From contig OX463808.1 in the NCBI GenBank assembly GCA_949825045.1, positions 25,295,674-25,359,673 on the forward strand: a stretch of 64,000 nt of DNA, given 5' to 3'. Position 1 is the stretch's first letter. Each line of letters begins with the position of its first letter. Source of the DNA: Argyresthia goedartella (Eukaryota; Arthropoda; Insecta; Lepidoptera; Argyresthiidae). The position numbers and the translations under genes were made by a program. The notes below the pieces were generated by a model that did not search any database, was not told the origin of the DNA, and was given only the letters and a program-made list of their open reading frames with translations. Shown in pieces: positions 1 through 10,592 of this stretch.

Positions 1-931
1 TGAGGAATGTTCTTCCATTCTTCGATGAGCGCGTACTTCAAGTCACGAAGAGTAATTGGGGTGAAACTCGGTTTCTCACTCGCCTGTCAAGCTCGTCCCA
101 AACATGCTTAATAGGATTCAAATCGGGGCTCCTTGCTGGCCACTCCATTTTGTGGATTCCTACGTCCTGAAGATACTCATTAACAACTTGAGCAGTGTGG
201 GCCCGTACAATATCGTGCATGAACACTGCATTGTCGCCCATATTGGCCAAAAACGGACCAGCATGTTTATTGAGAATCTCATTGATGTATCTCACAGCAT
301 TTAGGTTCCCGTTCTCGATTGGAACTAACGCTGTTCGATCCTCTGCAGAGATACCAGCCACACGTGAACGGTACCTCCGCCGTGTGACACTTTTTCTTCA
401 AAACATGCTTGTGCAAAACGTTCTCCTGGTCGTCGGTATACTCTTTTCCTCCCATCATGATGGTACAACATACATTTTGGCTCATCAGAGAACATCACTC
501 TGCCCCATTCCTCCTCACCCCATTCTGTATGCTCGCGGGCGTATCGCAATCGGGCAACTTTATGATGCCGTTCCAGTTTTGGGCCATTTTCTGGCCTGTA
601 AGGCTTCAATCCTCTTTCGGCAAGACGTCTCCTGACTGTCCACTCGCTTATTGGCTCCCTTTGAACTTGCAGAAGTTGTTGTTGACCGCAACTCCCGTCT
701 GGTGTCGATTTCTTAACATGCTGCCGCAATGAATCGATCTTCTTGGACTGTTGTGCACCTTGGCTTGCCAGTACCTGGTCTTCTCAGGTTTAATCCAGTC
801 TCCCTAAATCTTTGGATCACTCGTCGGATAGTAGTATGTGTCACGCCCATTATTCTAGCCGCATTTCTTTGGCTGGTCTTCAATTCCATCAAAGTGATGA
901 TTCTCGTGCAATCCTCGGATGATAGAGGCAT
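1..931 (-). pseudogene. Tc1-like transposase, broken, runs off left edge
   Basis: The reading frame starts at 931 with a paired-type helix-turn-helix N-terminus (ITLMELKTSQRNAARIMGVT, then a GRPGTGKPR-like linker) and continues through a shifted frame at 325-729 that carries the first catalytic Asp region (VMFSDEPKC). A third frame (38-361) carries the second Asp region (FMHDIVRAHTA) and SPDLNPIKHVWDEL. Tc1 transposases (DD34E, cut-and-paste into TA) have Glu where this copy has Lys (NPIEHVWD is usual), so the triad is lost. The last visible codons (YALIEEWKNIP in another frame) reach base 1, so the C-terminus lies outside the window. Two or more frameshifts plus the E-to-K change make it a dead copy. 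I did not find its terminal inverted repeat on the right side. Confidence 0.9.
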
Positions 932-1503
932 GATTTATGGGTACGGGAGCCGTAAGACTTTAGAATTTAAGAATCCTGTCACAACGGCGAAAACAAAGAT
1001 GAAATCAAAAGCAAAACAAAAAACGAAACAAATGTATTCCGAAATTTTCAAACCCCAAAATGTTGTTTTTCTACTTTTTTTATCCACGGCTTCAAAAAGA
1101 CCACTTTTAAAAGAGTTTAAGTTTGCACAATTAAATAGATTTCATTATACTTTTTAATTTATGAAGCTAGGTTCTAAGTCATATGTCGGCATTTTGTGGG
1201 TGGAACTTTTTCATTGCTGGTCAGTGTATAAGAGCCCGGTGTCGCCCGCCAGAGTAAGTTCGATTTGAACAGCGAAACAAGCGATTTCGAAACGAAAAGG
1301 GAAGAATTTATCTGTGAGCCTTTATTTTTAAGTATCATGTGTGAGTATTTTTAATTGTGTGTTAAATTAATTCTCGATTTTGAAGCGAATAAGAAAAAAG
1401 TTGTCTGTGAGCCTTTATAGTGAAATATCAAATGTGAGTATTTTTAATAGTGTGTTTAATTAATTCTCATGTTTCTTTTTCTTTTCTTTTAATTGTAATT
1501 TCC
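932..1503. other. No gene; TATA-like stretch and a two-copy direct repeat
   Basis: No credible coding frame. A TATA-like tataag sits at 1227-1232 beside a GC-rich stretch, as in LTR or promoter remnants. Two imperfect direct copies of about 68 bp lie at 1311-1378 and 1403-1470 (both begin tctgtgagcc and end near taattctc), with a period of 92 bp. The origin of this block is not recognised; a decayed LTR leader is possible. Confidence 0.4.
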
Positions 1504-1594
1504 TTAACCTTCAAGCAGTCGCGCGACGTTGAATCGATGCCTTCTATATACTTTTGGCCGTAAACAAAATATCGCGCGACCGCTTGAAGGTTAA
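1504..1594. mobile_element. TTAA-flanked palindromic MITE (piggyBac-type target)
   Basis: The tetranucleotide TTAA at 1504-1507 and again at 1591-1594 flanks an 83-bp body. The body starts CCTTCAAGCAGTCGCGCGA and ends with its reverse complement, with one mismatch (A/G). Counting TTAA, the arms are 23 bp. TTAA duplication with CC-starting inverted repeats is the hallmark of piggyBac-mobilised short elements; Kolobok or Sola elements also use TTAA. There is no coding capacity. Confidence 0.65.
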
Positions 1595-1775
1595 ATACAT
1601 TTTTTTCTTTGTTTCAACGTACCCCACGTGTACGTAACAATATATTTGTCTATAAAATGTTTATTTAATTTATATTTTACAAAATACAATAATCTATGTA
1701 TCAAATAATTTAAAACTACACACGCATAAAAACTGAATACAATAAAAAAACAAAATACTAAACAAATAAACCACC
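1595..1775. other. AT-rich spacer
   Basis: AT-rich sequence between the MITE and the retroelement fragment. I see no gene, repeat or signal in it. Confidence 0.5.
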
Positions 1776-1984
1776 TCAGGACATGCCCGACCCAAAGGTA
1801 TCCATCACGCTGGCAGCATTACCGCGCTGCACTGCGAGTGAGATCCTTTGGATCAGGAACGCTCCGGAACGATTGTCAAAACCTCGGTCCCTCAAGCGTC
1901 GCCCAATGTCCTTGACAAACGTCCTGCCCTGAGCACCCCAAATACCCTTGGTCTCGACGGCCAAGGGAACAAACAGCCAGAATA
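1776..1984 (-). pseudogene. Retroelement polyprotein C-terminal fragment
   Basis: The - strand frame reads FVPLAVETKGIWGAQGRTFV, then a GRRLRDRG stretch, then RISLAVQRGNAASVMDTFG. This string (VET-G...GRR...SGAFL.QRIS.A.QRGNAASV) is the conserved tail of a group of insect and invertebrate retroelement ORFs. A second, diverged copy of the same module is at 29940-30180. Only this tail is present; it abuts Helitron coding sequence on the other strand at about 1985. Confidence 0.55.
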
Positions 1985-2668
1985 CAAAGCCTAGAAGTAA
2001 AAGAGGAGGAGATCTTGCCAGTTCTGCAGCGAAACGGCGGAAACAAAAAAAATATCGAAGAAATGAAACGGAAGAAGAGCACAAAGCACGTTTACAAAAT
2101 CAACGAATCAGAATGAGCACCCTGAGAAGCAGAAAAAGCGAAGATGGAAAAGAAAATAAAAGTATTGAAGAATCGAGAATTTTAAAAGATGATCTAACAA
2201 AGGAAGCATTCCACTACGAACCGACGAAAAAATATTACAATCATAAATATGTTGTAATCGGAAAAATGAATAACATTTGCCAATTTTGCCACGGGAAAAA
2301 ATTCAGTAAAGAAACACCAGGTCTCTGTTGCATGAATGGAAAAATTCGATTACCACCACTGGAAGCATCTCCGCAAGAATTTCTAAATTACATGACCGGG
2401 GAAACACCATTTTCAAAACACTTTCTTCAAAATATAAGATCATACAACTCCTGCTTTCAAAAATCTTCTAATATATTTGAATTTGATTATGTATTTTCAA
2501 TTCAAGGGCAAATTTATCACGAAATAGGATCGTTACTACCAATGCCTAACGAAGACTATAAACTTCTGCAAGTATATTTCATCGGAAAGGAAGAACAAGA
2601 AATTGATCAACGATGCACAGATTTTAATGGATTGAGACGCGAAATAATCCAAGATGTACAGAGGATCT
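1985..2668 (+). pseudogene. Helitron Rep-helicase, block 1 (N-terminus)
   Basis: A basic leader (AKRRKQKKYRRNETEEEHKA) is followed by the cysteine-containing Helitron N-terminal motif CQFCHGKKFSKETPGLCC and then FLQNIRSYNSCFQ and the early Rep region (FIGKEEQEIDQRC, LRREIIQDVQRI). The frame is open from 1948, but the part before about 1985 overlaps a foreign fragment on the other strand, so the true start is unclear. Coding stops abruptly at 2668, where the A/T-rich 3' tail of a - strand LINE begins. The open frame beyond that point is insertion sequence, not Helitron protein. Confidence 0.85.
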
Positions 2669-4530
2669 TATTTATTTTTATTTATTTATTTATTATTGAC
2701 ATAAATTCGCACAACATTACAGAAAATTCCAGGTCGTTGTACAAAGTATCCAAACTGATCAAAAAATATTAATATAAAATACAATTACATGTGGGTCCAC
2801 GGAAGTGCCCTGCCAAGACGAGTTAATTATACAAAAACTATCCAATTATTAATATCAATCAATATTCTTTTTTTATTATTGTATTCTATTCAATATTTAA
2901 AATAAACATTCAAGAAAAATAATAATAATAAAAATACAGAAGAACAAATCATGCATTCTTCTCGCAGAACCTTCCACTTTCTCTCCCAATATCCCTCCAT
3001 GCCTCACCAAACAGATCATTCAATGGTGCAGCAGCCAACAGAACCTTGAGGCTGTTTCGCGCTCGGACCAGCGGGGACTGCCGGCGCGCCACCGTGCGAT
3101 GCGTGCCGCCCGCTAGTAGTTGGTGCCTGCGCGCGCGTAGGTAGTTGTCAGGCACGTATAGCGCACATACTGCGATGACAAGCGCCACGCAGTCACTGTC
3201 GCCTCGCAACAATCGACAAACAGTCAGAAGCTGTTCGGTGTTACGTCTCACCTCTAGTGAGTTGTATCCAAGCATACCTAATATAAAAGCGGACGGATAA
3301 AGGTAAGGGTAGTATGCAAATTTCCTCTTATATAGGACGTAATAGCTTTCATGCGGATTCCAAACAACCGAGCTAGATTCAAGTTTGGTTCTCACTAGGG
3401 CCGTGTATAGAAGCTGGACCACACCCAAGTTATGGAATCCCTTACTATTCCGTATCACAAACCCTACTCTTTTGAAGCATTCCTTGGCTAAAGTGCTCAT
3501 GTGCTCATGTAATGTAAGTTTAGGGTCGAACGTAACACCGAGGTCCTTCATCGAATACACTCGAGTCAAAGACTCCGTGCCGAGTGTATACGTCATGCCA
3601 ATAGGCCGTGGAGAACGCGTGAAGGACATGATACGGCACTTCTCGATATTGAATAATAGTTTGTTGTTCACACTCCATCTATGAATCGCGTCTAAATCTT
3701 CCTGTAGTAGCCTACAATCATCATCTGACTTCACGGGAAGTACTAGTTTCAAATCGTCCGCGTACAACAAGCATTTGGCGTGTTTAAGCTCAGATTCCAG
3801 GTCATTTATCATGATGATAAATAACAACGGACCTAGAATGGAGCCTTGGCTAACACCTGACCGTGTGTGGTACGGCTGGGACTCAAAACAGCCATGTCGC
3901 ACATATTGTTGGCGGTTCTTCAGGTAGTCAGCAAAGAGAACCAACAGCCGTGGGGCAAATCCAATGGCACATAATTTCTTCAGTAGGACGTCGTTATCAA
4001 CCCTATCAAACGCCTTGCGGAAGTCCAGATAGGCGACGTCTACCTGACATCCCCGATCCATGCTCTCTGAGACCATCTCGACTAACGTCAATAAGTTGGT
4101 GGTTACTGAGCGACGACTCCTGAATCCATGTTGCGAGTCGCACAAATACGGGGCAGCAGATTTTACCGTATATGATTGACTCGAACAATTTTTCCAGTGA
4201 ATTCAGGATCGCGATCGGTCGATATTGATTCACAGAGGCAGTGTCACTTGTCTTGGGCATAGGAATGACTCGAGAGAGCTTCCAACTGGTAGGGTAGATA
4301 CCTTGCTCTAGAGCTAGGTTGAAAATTCTACCCAAAGGTAATACCAGCTGATCGCTATAGGCCTTCAAAAAGTAAGGAGGGACGTTGTCCGGTCCAATTG
4401 CGCTCCTTGGCCTAAGCTGCTTCAGTCCCTTCTCTATATCTATACGGGATAGCGCTAGGCTTGCTAAGACCTTGCTTCGACTTAGTAGGCCGCGCATGCG
4501 ACTGGTGACTGCAGCACTTACTGGCCATGG
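2669..4530 (-). pseudogene. LINE reverse transcriptase, 3' two thirds (LINE Y)
   Basis: The tail in - orientation is (AAATA)n at 2669-2694, joined to the Helitron break. The RT of a Jockey/CR1-group LINE reads from about 4530: GLKQLRPRSAIGPDNVPPYF (fingers), then after a shift near 4140 QHGFRSRRSVTTNLL, AYLDFRKAFD, SGVSQGSILGPLLF, the catalytic LLYADDLKLVL and the thumb (SRSPRPIG...MKDLGVTFD). There is no RNase H. Frames 4006-4497 and 2949-4145 are separated by a frameshift, and no endonuclease is attached, so it is 5' truncated. A different + strand LINE abuts at 4531. Confidence 0.85.
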
Positions 4531-6079
4531 TTTCTTGTTTTCTGTAACACTAGTACCAATCTTATCAAATTTTTTCGATAAGATATTCTATAATAGACTG
4601 ATCGGCTTCATAACAAAACACGACATCATTAAAAAGGAACAAAATGGCTTTTAAAAAGGCAAATCTACGACACTGGCCTGTTTCAATATGGTAAAAATAC
4701 TGGCAGAAAGTATTGACTCAAAGATCCCTACCCTAACAGTATTTTTTGATATGACTAAGGCATTTGATTTTGTCCATCACGATATTCTATTAACAAAGTG
4801 TCAAAAATACGGAATCCGCGATCCAGCATATCACTGGATCGAATCATACTTAAAAGGACGCACACAAATAGTTCAAATTAGTAAATTAAATCAAGAACTA
4901 ACAATGGAAGCCTCACACTCAAAACTGAGAGAGAATAGATTTGGAGTACCACAAGGAAGCGTTCTGGGGCAACTTCTATTTCTCCTTTATATAAATGATC
5001 TTCCAGATGCAACAGACCACCAATGTACTCTATTTGCCGACGACATATCCATAATAATTAAATATAATAATGCTATTAATTTTGAAACTGACATAAATAA
5101 TACAATTAAGAAAATAGTTAACTGGCTAGAAATAAACAATCTTTGTGTAAATATTGCCAAAACATCCTATATGACATTTTATAATAAAATTAAGCCTGAC
5201 ATCAATGTGACAGTCCAATATAATAATTCAGAAATAAAGGAATCCAATGAAATGAAATTCTTAGGTATTACGATTGACTCGCAACTATCATGGGGGCACA
5301 TATTAAAAATATAATTAAAAAAATCAATAGATTTGTGTTTGTACTCTACAGGTTGGTTAAAGTTGCAGGACATGAAACAGCAATGCTTGATTATCATGGC
5401 CATGTTGCGTCTGCCCTACGATACGGCATAGTTGTTTGGGGCAACGCAGTGGAAGTCGGAACTTTATTTATTATACAAAAGAAATGTGTGCGCGCAATAT
5501 GCGGAGTGAGCCCTCTTGAATCTTTTAGACCACTTTTTAAAAAACTAAATCTCCTCACTATAACAGGGATCTACATATTAGAAATCTGTGTATTTGTTAA
5601 GCAAAATATGGACCTATTTACAAGAAAATCAACAACATGTAATTTCAATACAAGGTTTCCCAATAAGCTGAGCATACCAATGCCGCGCACAGAACTGTTG
5701 AAGCGAAACTGCCACTAGATGGCGATCAAAATTTTTAATTATATTCCAATAGAGTTACAAGACCTACCATTTGACATATTTAAACATAAGCTGAGAAAAT
5801 GGCTAATAACAAAGAGTTTCTACAATATCAAAGAATTTTTTAATTGTAAGGCACGGTTCTAAACAGAGATATATAATATAATAATTTTACAATTTATCAG
5901 ACATTTTATAAATTACATACTAATATTAATTTTATGATTGTAATTTATCTTAGAAATCGAAAATTTGCATGCCACTATGTGACGAAATATGTTGAACCTA
6001 TTAGCTTCTACCATCTATATTGTATGTACCATATTTTATGCAAATAAACACATTTCATTTCATTTCATTTCATTTCTTT
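4531..6079 (+). pseudogene. LINE reverse transcriptase, 5' truncated (LINE C)
   Basis: Frames 4551-5314 and 5290-5718 and a short final frame to about 5862 give an RT from VPILSNFFDKIFYNRL through FFDMTKAFDFVHHDIL, GVPQGSVLGQLLF, TLFADDISIII and FLGITIDSQLSW, then the C-terminal HGHVASALRYGIVVWG, KKCVRAICG and ELQDLPFDIFKHKLRKW. Stops and one frameshift near 5290 break it. The 3' end has a (TTTCA)n tail at 6051-6078, as CR1/Daphne-like LINEs often have. Residue style matches the Jockey/CR1 superfamily; the exact clade is an inference. Confidence 0.85.
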
Positions 6080-6089
6080 AATAAACATC

Positions 6090-6382
6090 TATGTCCTAGG
6101 TGTTACCGACAGCCCCCTTTGCAGAGCCTGCTTGGAGGCAGAAGAAACGGCTGCTCACGTCCTCATGGAGTGCACAGGAGTAGAGGACTACAGGGCTAAA
6201 CACCTCGGTCAATCGAGGGACCTTCCAGGGATAGTCGGTAACGTAAAGGGCCTGCTGGCGTTCCTGGAGGAGTTGGGTTGGCTCGAATGATATCGCATTC
6301 CCACCCACACGCAAAATAGGCGCTTTCGTCGTCGAGTTGCGGAAACCAGCCCGTCTTACAATTGACAATTGACATTGACATC
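6090..6382 (+). pseudogene. LINE ORF2 C-terminal zinc-knuckle fragment
   Basis: The + frame reads VTDSPLCRACLEAEETAAHV, then LMECTGVEDYRAKHLGQ and FLEELGWLE followed by a stop at about 6289. CxxC...H...C near the end, after the RNase H position, is typical of R1/Jockey-type ORF2 C-termini. It is followed by a short 3' UTR and a tandem (attgac)n tail at 6358-6382. It is a heavily 5'-truncated copy inserted next to LINE X in opposite orientation. Confidence 0.6.
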
Positions 6383-7045
6383 TATACGGGAAACATGCGC
6401 AAAATGGACGTAATTGGCCGTACACGAGACATCGGAGCTGTTTACCAGATCCGGTGCGAGTGCCGGCATGTCGCTGAGGAAAACGTCGGAGAAGTAGTCT
6501 GCAAATGCGGCTGCTGCTTCTTCTCCGACACGCTCTTGCCCCTGATGCGTGACCCGAGGTTCGAAACCACCCTTCGATCTGAAGCCCCTCACATGTTTCC
6601 AAAACGCGCGTGGGTTATAACTGATGTTGCTTTCTATGCTTAACATGTGGTTTGCAAATGCTGTAGCTACACGGGACTTGATGTTGGCTCTCAGCTCACT
6701 GAATGTGGAGTAGTCAGCCGGCCTCTTAGACGATTTCCATTCCCGATGGAGCTTGGCTTTGGTGGCGAGGTCCTTGATAATGTCTCCCGTAAACCACACC
6801 GGATAACGCCTGGTAGATTGGTTCGACCTGATCTTCTTCGGGATTGAATTATTGAAGATGTCGTAAATGGCATCGTAAAAACAGCCAACCGCAGTATCCA
6901 CATCAGTAGCTTCGATCACACTGTCCCAAGATACGCTACACATGAGCTCGTACAGGACTGTGTGGTTGCCTTTGGCAAAATTCCAATCATTGTGTCCGCC
7001 AATGTTGCTAGGATCCAGGCGGCCGGATCGCTGGACTCGCCTTGC
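6383..7045 (-). pseudogene. LINE ORF2 linker region (LINE X)
   Basis: An open frame from about 7045 to 6356 carries the region between endonuclease and RT of a CR1/Jockey-type LINE: NDWNFAKGNHTVLYELMC, YPVWFTGDIIKDLATKAKLH, NPRAFWKHVRGFRSKG, AAAAFADYFSDVFLSD and HVSRIDV. It stops at the tail of the + strand fragment at 6382. LINE Y (2669-4530) contains its own equivalent of this last stretch (ASLALSRIDIEKGL). The two therefore come from different LINE copies, although they are in the same orientation and order. Confidence 0.75.
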
Positions 7046-7110
7046 GCTGGCAACAAATCTTACACAAATACAATTAACTGATTTACATATTCAAAAAGAC
7101 CGAACTTTTT

Positions 7111-7161
7111 CATAGTCATCAGAAATCATGCGGTCTAACCGCATGATTTCTGATGACTATG
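7111..7161. repeat. 24-bp perfect inverted repeat at the Helitron junction
   Basis: Bases 7111-7134 are the exact reverse complement of 7138-7161, with a 3-nt loop (cta). The right arm is Helitron coding sequence (MISDDYEIV), so the left arm is an inverted duplicate of it. It sits exactly where Helitron sequence resumes after the LINE pile-up, as expected for a fold-back or template-switch repair joint. Confidence 0.9.
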
Positions 7162-7192
7162 AAATTGTAGTTCGAGCCGATAAAAGACCACG
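7135..7192 (+). pseudogene. Helitron Rep-helicase, block 2
   Basis: A 58-bp island reads NRMISDDYEIVVRADKRPR in frame. It is the direct continuation of block 1 and ends at 'ccacg', where the poly(T) of LINE B begins; block 3 resumes with 'tggagaacac' (GEHERRFNAP). About 20 codons between blocks 1 and 2 are missing or disrupted. Confidence 0.8.
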
Positions 7193-7606
7193 TTTTTTTT
7201 TTTTTTTTTATTTATTTACCAAATTGAGAAAAACATCTTAATTATATACATTTACATCACATAAACCACGGAGGTTTGTGCGTGATGCTGGAATTCGTGC
7301 GAACAGGGTACAATCATTAATTATTAAATATTTTTTACATTCTACATGGGTACATGGGCATTTCGTAATGTATCGTGCAGTTACGTTACATTACGAAATA
7401 CCCAAGTTGTTTGTATTTATATAATAAGTTGTTTGTATTTGTGTATAATATATTAAAACAGTGAATAAGTTTATTTATCCATCTATCCATCAAAAGTCAG
7501 AGACGAGTAACTTTGGGACCGGATCGAACAGATGGAATGAATGGTGTTGATGAATGGTGTTGTTCCGAGGCTGCAGTAATAATGAAGAATTTTTTTAATT
7601 TGAATT

Positions 7607-10537
7607 TTAGTGTATTAGGGGTGAATGATGCTTTAAGTTCGGTAGGCAGGCGTTCATCAGTCGTGGTATGATAAATTGAGTAGTTCGCTCACCATAGTAA
7701 TTTCGTGCTCTAACCGTCACTAGTTCGTTATTTGTCACCTTGCGAGTCTGGATGCTATGTGAATGGGAGACAGTTTTGAGTGTATGGATGTCAGCATATT
7801 GTTCTTTGATTATATTATATTTAACTTTAGTGTGGATTGGTAACATGTTGCAGTGATTGAATAAACCATTATAATCAGCCGAGTAGTTTAATTTTGTTTG
7901 TGGTGATACTATTAGTTTTAGAATTTTTAATTGTAGTTTATATATATTGTCTAAGTATGTATTAAAAGTGCGTCCATAACTAGACAGTCCATATGACACT
8001 ATTGACTCTGCAAGAGCGTTATATAATAGTATCCTGATTGAGAATGGTATTCGGTTCTTTATTATATACATCGTTGCCAGGAACGCGCGTAGTTTTTTGC
8101 ATACTCTGTCAATGTGTTCTCCCCAGTTAAAGTGTTTGTCTATCACGAGACCCAGGTAGACGTGTGAGTCAACCCATTGTATTTGTTCACACGTGCACCC
8201 GGCTCCCGCGATAGTAGTTCCGCTATGTTGGCATCTGTGCGAGTGGGCGATCAGTTGATTTTTCGGTTGGCCTTTGAGGTATGGTGATCTTATGTGAATT
8301 ACTTTAGTTTTTTGAGCATTCAAAACAAGGCCAACGTCATGGCACCATCGACTCAGGATGTCAAAGTCCGCTTGCAGGTCTCTCATAGCGATATTAATAT
8401 CGCTATGAGAGACTATGAGGCATGTGTCGTCGGCAAATTGGTATGATGTGCTGTGTGAGGTGATGTTGGGCATGTCATTTACGTAGGCCAGGAAGTGAAG
8501 TGGGCCGAGTACGGAACCCTGGGCAGTGCCTTCGGTTACCAGGAGTGGGTCGCTAAGGGTGTTGTCAATTTTGACCCGTATATGACGGTTGCGCAAGTAG
8601 TCTGAACACCACTTCAACAGAGGACCCCTTATACCACTAGCGTCGAGCCTGTTCACTAACTCATCATGTTTAAGTGTATCAAAGGCACGAGAAAAGTCAA
8701 TGAACAGTGCTAGTACGTGTGTCCTATTATCTAGTCGCTGGTTGATGTCGTCGGTGAATTTGGACAGTAAGGAAGTAGTGCTTTTTCCCGGCTGGAAGCC
8801 ATACTGTGTACTGTTAATCACTTTGTTGTCGCTATAGAATGAATGTATTTGCTGGCATATGTACTTCTCAACTATCTTATCGATTGACGACAACAATGTG
8901 ATTGGACGATAGCTAGTGGGGTCCTTATGGCTTCCCTTCTTGTATACCGGCCTGATACAGCCATCCTTCAGCTGATTTGGATATGAGCCCGTTAAAATAC
9001 TTGTGTTGATAAGGTTGGATAATGCAGTACAAACTTTATCACCTATTCTTTTTAGGTCTAGCGTTCTTATTCCGTCTAGGCCAGGGGCTTTATGAATATT
9101 GAGGTTATTAATAATTTTCAAAATGTTGCGGCTGGTTGCTTTTTGGAACCTTAAACTAACTTATGTGTGTGTTTGATGTGAGTTATCATTCAGTAATTTG
9201 GTTTGACACTTAGGAATTATTTTTTTAACCGAATTGCTAAATTCATTGACAAATAAGTTACTGATATCTTGAGTCGAATTAATAATATTATCATTGAATG
9301 CGTTCAGAATAACTTGGTCTATGGATTTTTGTTTTCTACCACTGATTGAGTTAATTATTTGCCAGATTTTTCTTATGTCACCGATGTTTTGTTTAATTTC
9401 GTCTTGATAGTAGTTATTTCTTGCAAGTTCTAGCACTTTATTACATTTATTTCGTAGTTGGGTGTATTGTAGGCGTGTTACAGAATCAGTTGTGTCCTTT
9501 TTCCAGTTGGTAAATAGTGAGTCTCTTCGTTCACATAACTTAGTTAAATTTTTAGTTATCCATGGTACATTGCGGTTGGTTAATTTTGTAGCTTTGATTG
9601 TTTTAAGCGATTTTTGGTAGGCATTGGAAAGATTAGATTTAATATAAGAGTAAATCTCATGCGGGCATTTCATGGTATTTGTATAATTCCAGTCGATGTT
9701 TTCAAGTTCCTGAGTGAGTATCTTGTGATTGTGTATCGATACCTGTTTTCGAGGTATGTCTCGCGAGTTGGCTGCACTGCTGCCGCCCGTGAGAGTGAGC
9801 GCTGTGACTCGATGGTCCGCTAGTACCGTACCGATAGCCGCCGTGTGTGGGTCAAACGAGGGAGCGCGAATTAATATATGGTCAATGCATGACCTAGTTA
9901 TGGTATTTTTTCTTTTCTCAATACGTGTGTAGTCGCTAATTCCGCTCGCTAACCCACACCCGGCTAACATGTTTAAATACTCGTCTCTGGCTGATGTGGG
10001 GGTTCTGAGGTCAATATTCATGTCTCCGACTATTATTACATTATTTTGGTGAAGAGTGTTACGAATGATTTGGTTAAACTCAGTGATAAAACTAGATTTG
10101 TTCAATCTCGGTGGTCTATATATTGCACAAACAGCTATGGTGTGGTTAGATTCCGTCTTAAGGATTCCGGAAATACATTCAAAATAAATAGTTTTTGTCA
10201 TTAGAGGTGTAAATTTTAGGTTTTGTTTTACATATATTACTATGCCTCCGCCTTTTCGCGAATTACGTAACTGTGGGTGCATCGTATAGCCATCAATACT
10301 AAACAATTTACATATTTCTTGTGATATATTGACCTCAGTGACTGCTATTATGTCTATTGGATGAATACTATTGTGGATGGTTTGTAGCAATTTAGGGAAG
10401 TTTTTTATTGTTGAACGTATGTTAACATGAATACAGGTAAGGTTATAATTACTATTTGGCTGTGATATTATACTGTAATATGCGTTGATATCAGGACAAT
10501 TAAAGCATTCATTTATATTATTGACTTGTTCACCCAT
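7607..10537 (-). pseudogene. LINE B ORF2: endonuclease and reverse transcriptase, one stop
   Basis: A 976-residue frame is interrupted only by TAA at 9158-9160; both sides are in the same frame. The N-terminal half is an APE-type endonuclease: TCIHVNIRSTIKNF, AVTEVNI, GGGIVIYVK, CAIYRPPR, VGDMNID and IDHILIR...LADHRV. The C-terminal half is the RT: NIHKAPGLDGI, YRPITLLS, YGFQPGKST, LFIDFSRAFDTLKHD, GTAQGSVLGPL and YQFADDTCLIV, followed by FLATMYIIKNRIPF and a C-terminal tail. ORF2 nicks target DNA and primes reverse transcription from the nick. ORF1 lies 55 bp upstream. The single stop suggests recent inactivation, or an element that was active in trans. Confidence 0.9.
8378..8413. repeat. 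36-bp perfect palindrome inside LINE B ORF2
   Basis: The sequence gtctctcatagcgatatt is followed directly by its exact reverse complement. It lies in coding sequence for VSHSDINIAMRD, just after the YADD-like catalytic motif, so it need not be a signal. No spacer separates the arms. Confidence 0.9.
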
Positions 10538-10592
10538 TTTTAGGTAGGGAAATTAAATACAAAGTTTTAAATACCTACTTGGCTGTACATAT

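Noticed and set aside
2669..7045. A single LINE spanning 2669-7045 with an insertion in the middle
   Set aside because: Both the upstream piece (HVSRIDV) and the downstream piece (LASLALSRIDIEKG) contain the same region of the protein, so they are two different LINE copies.
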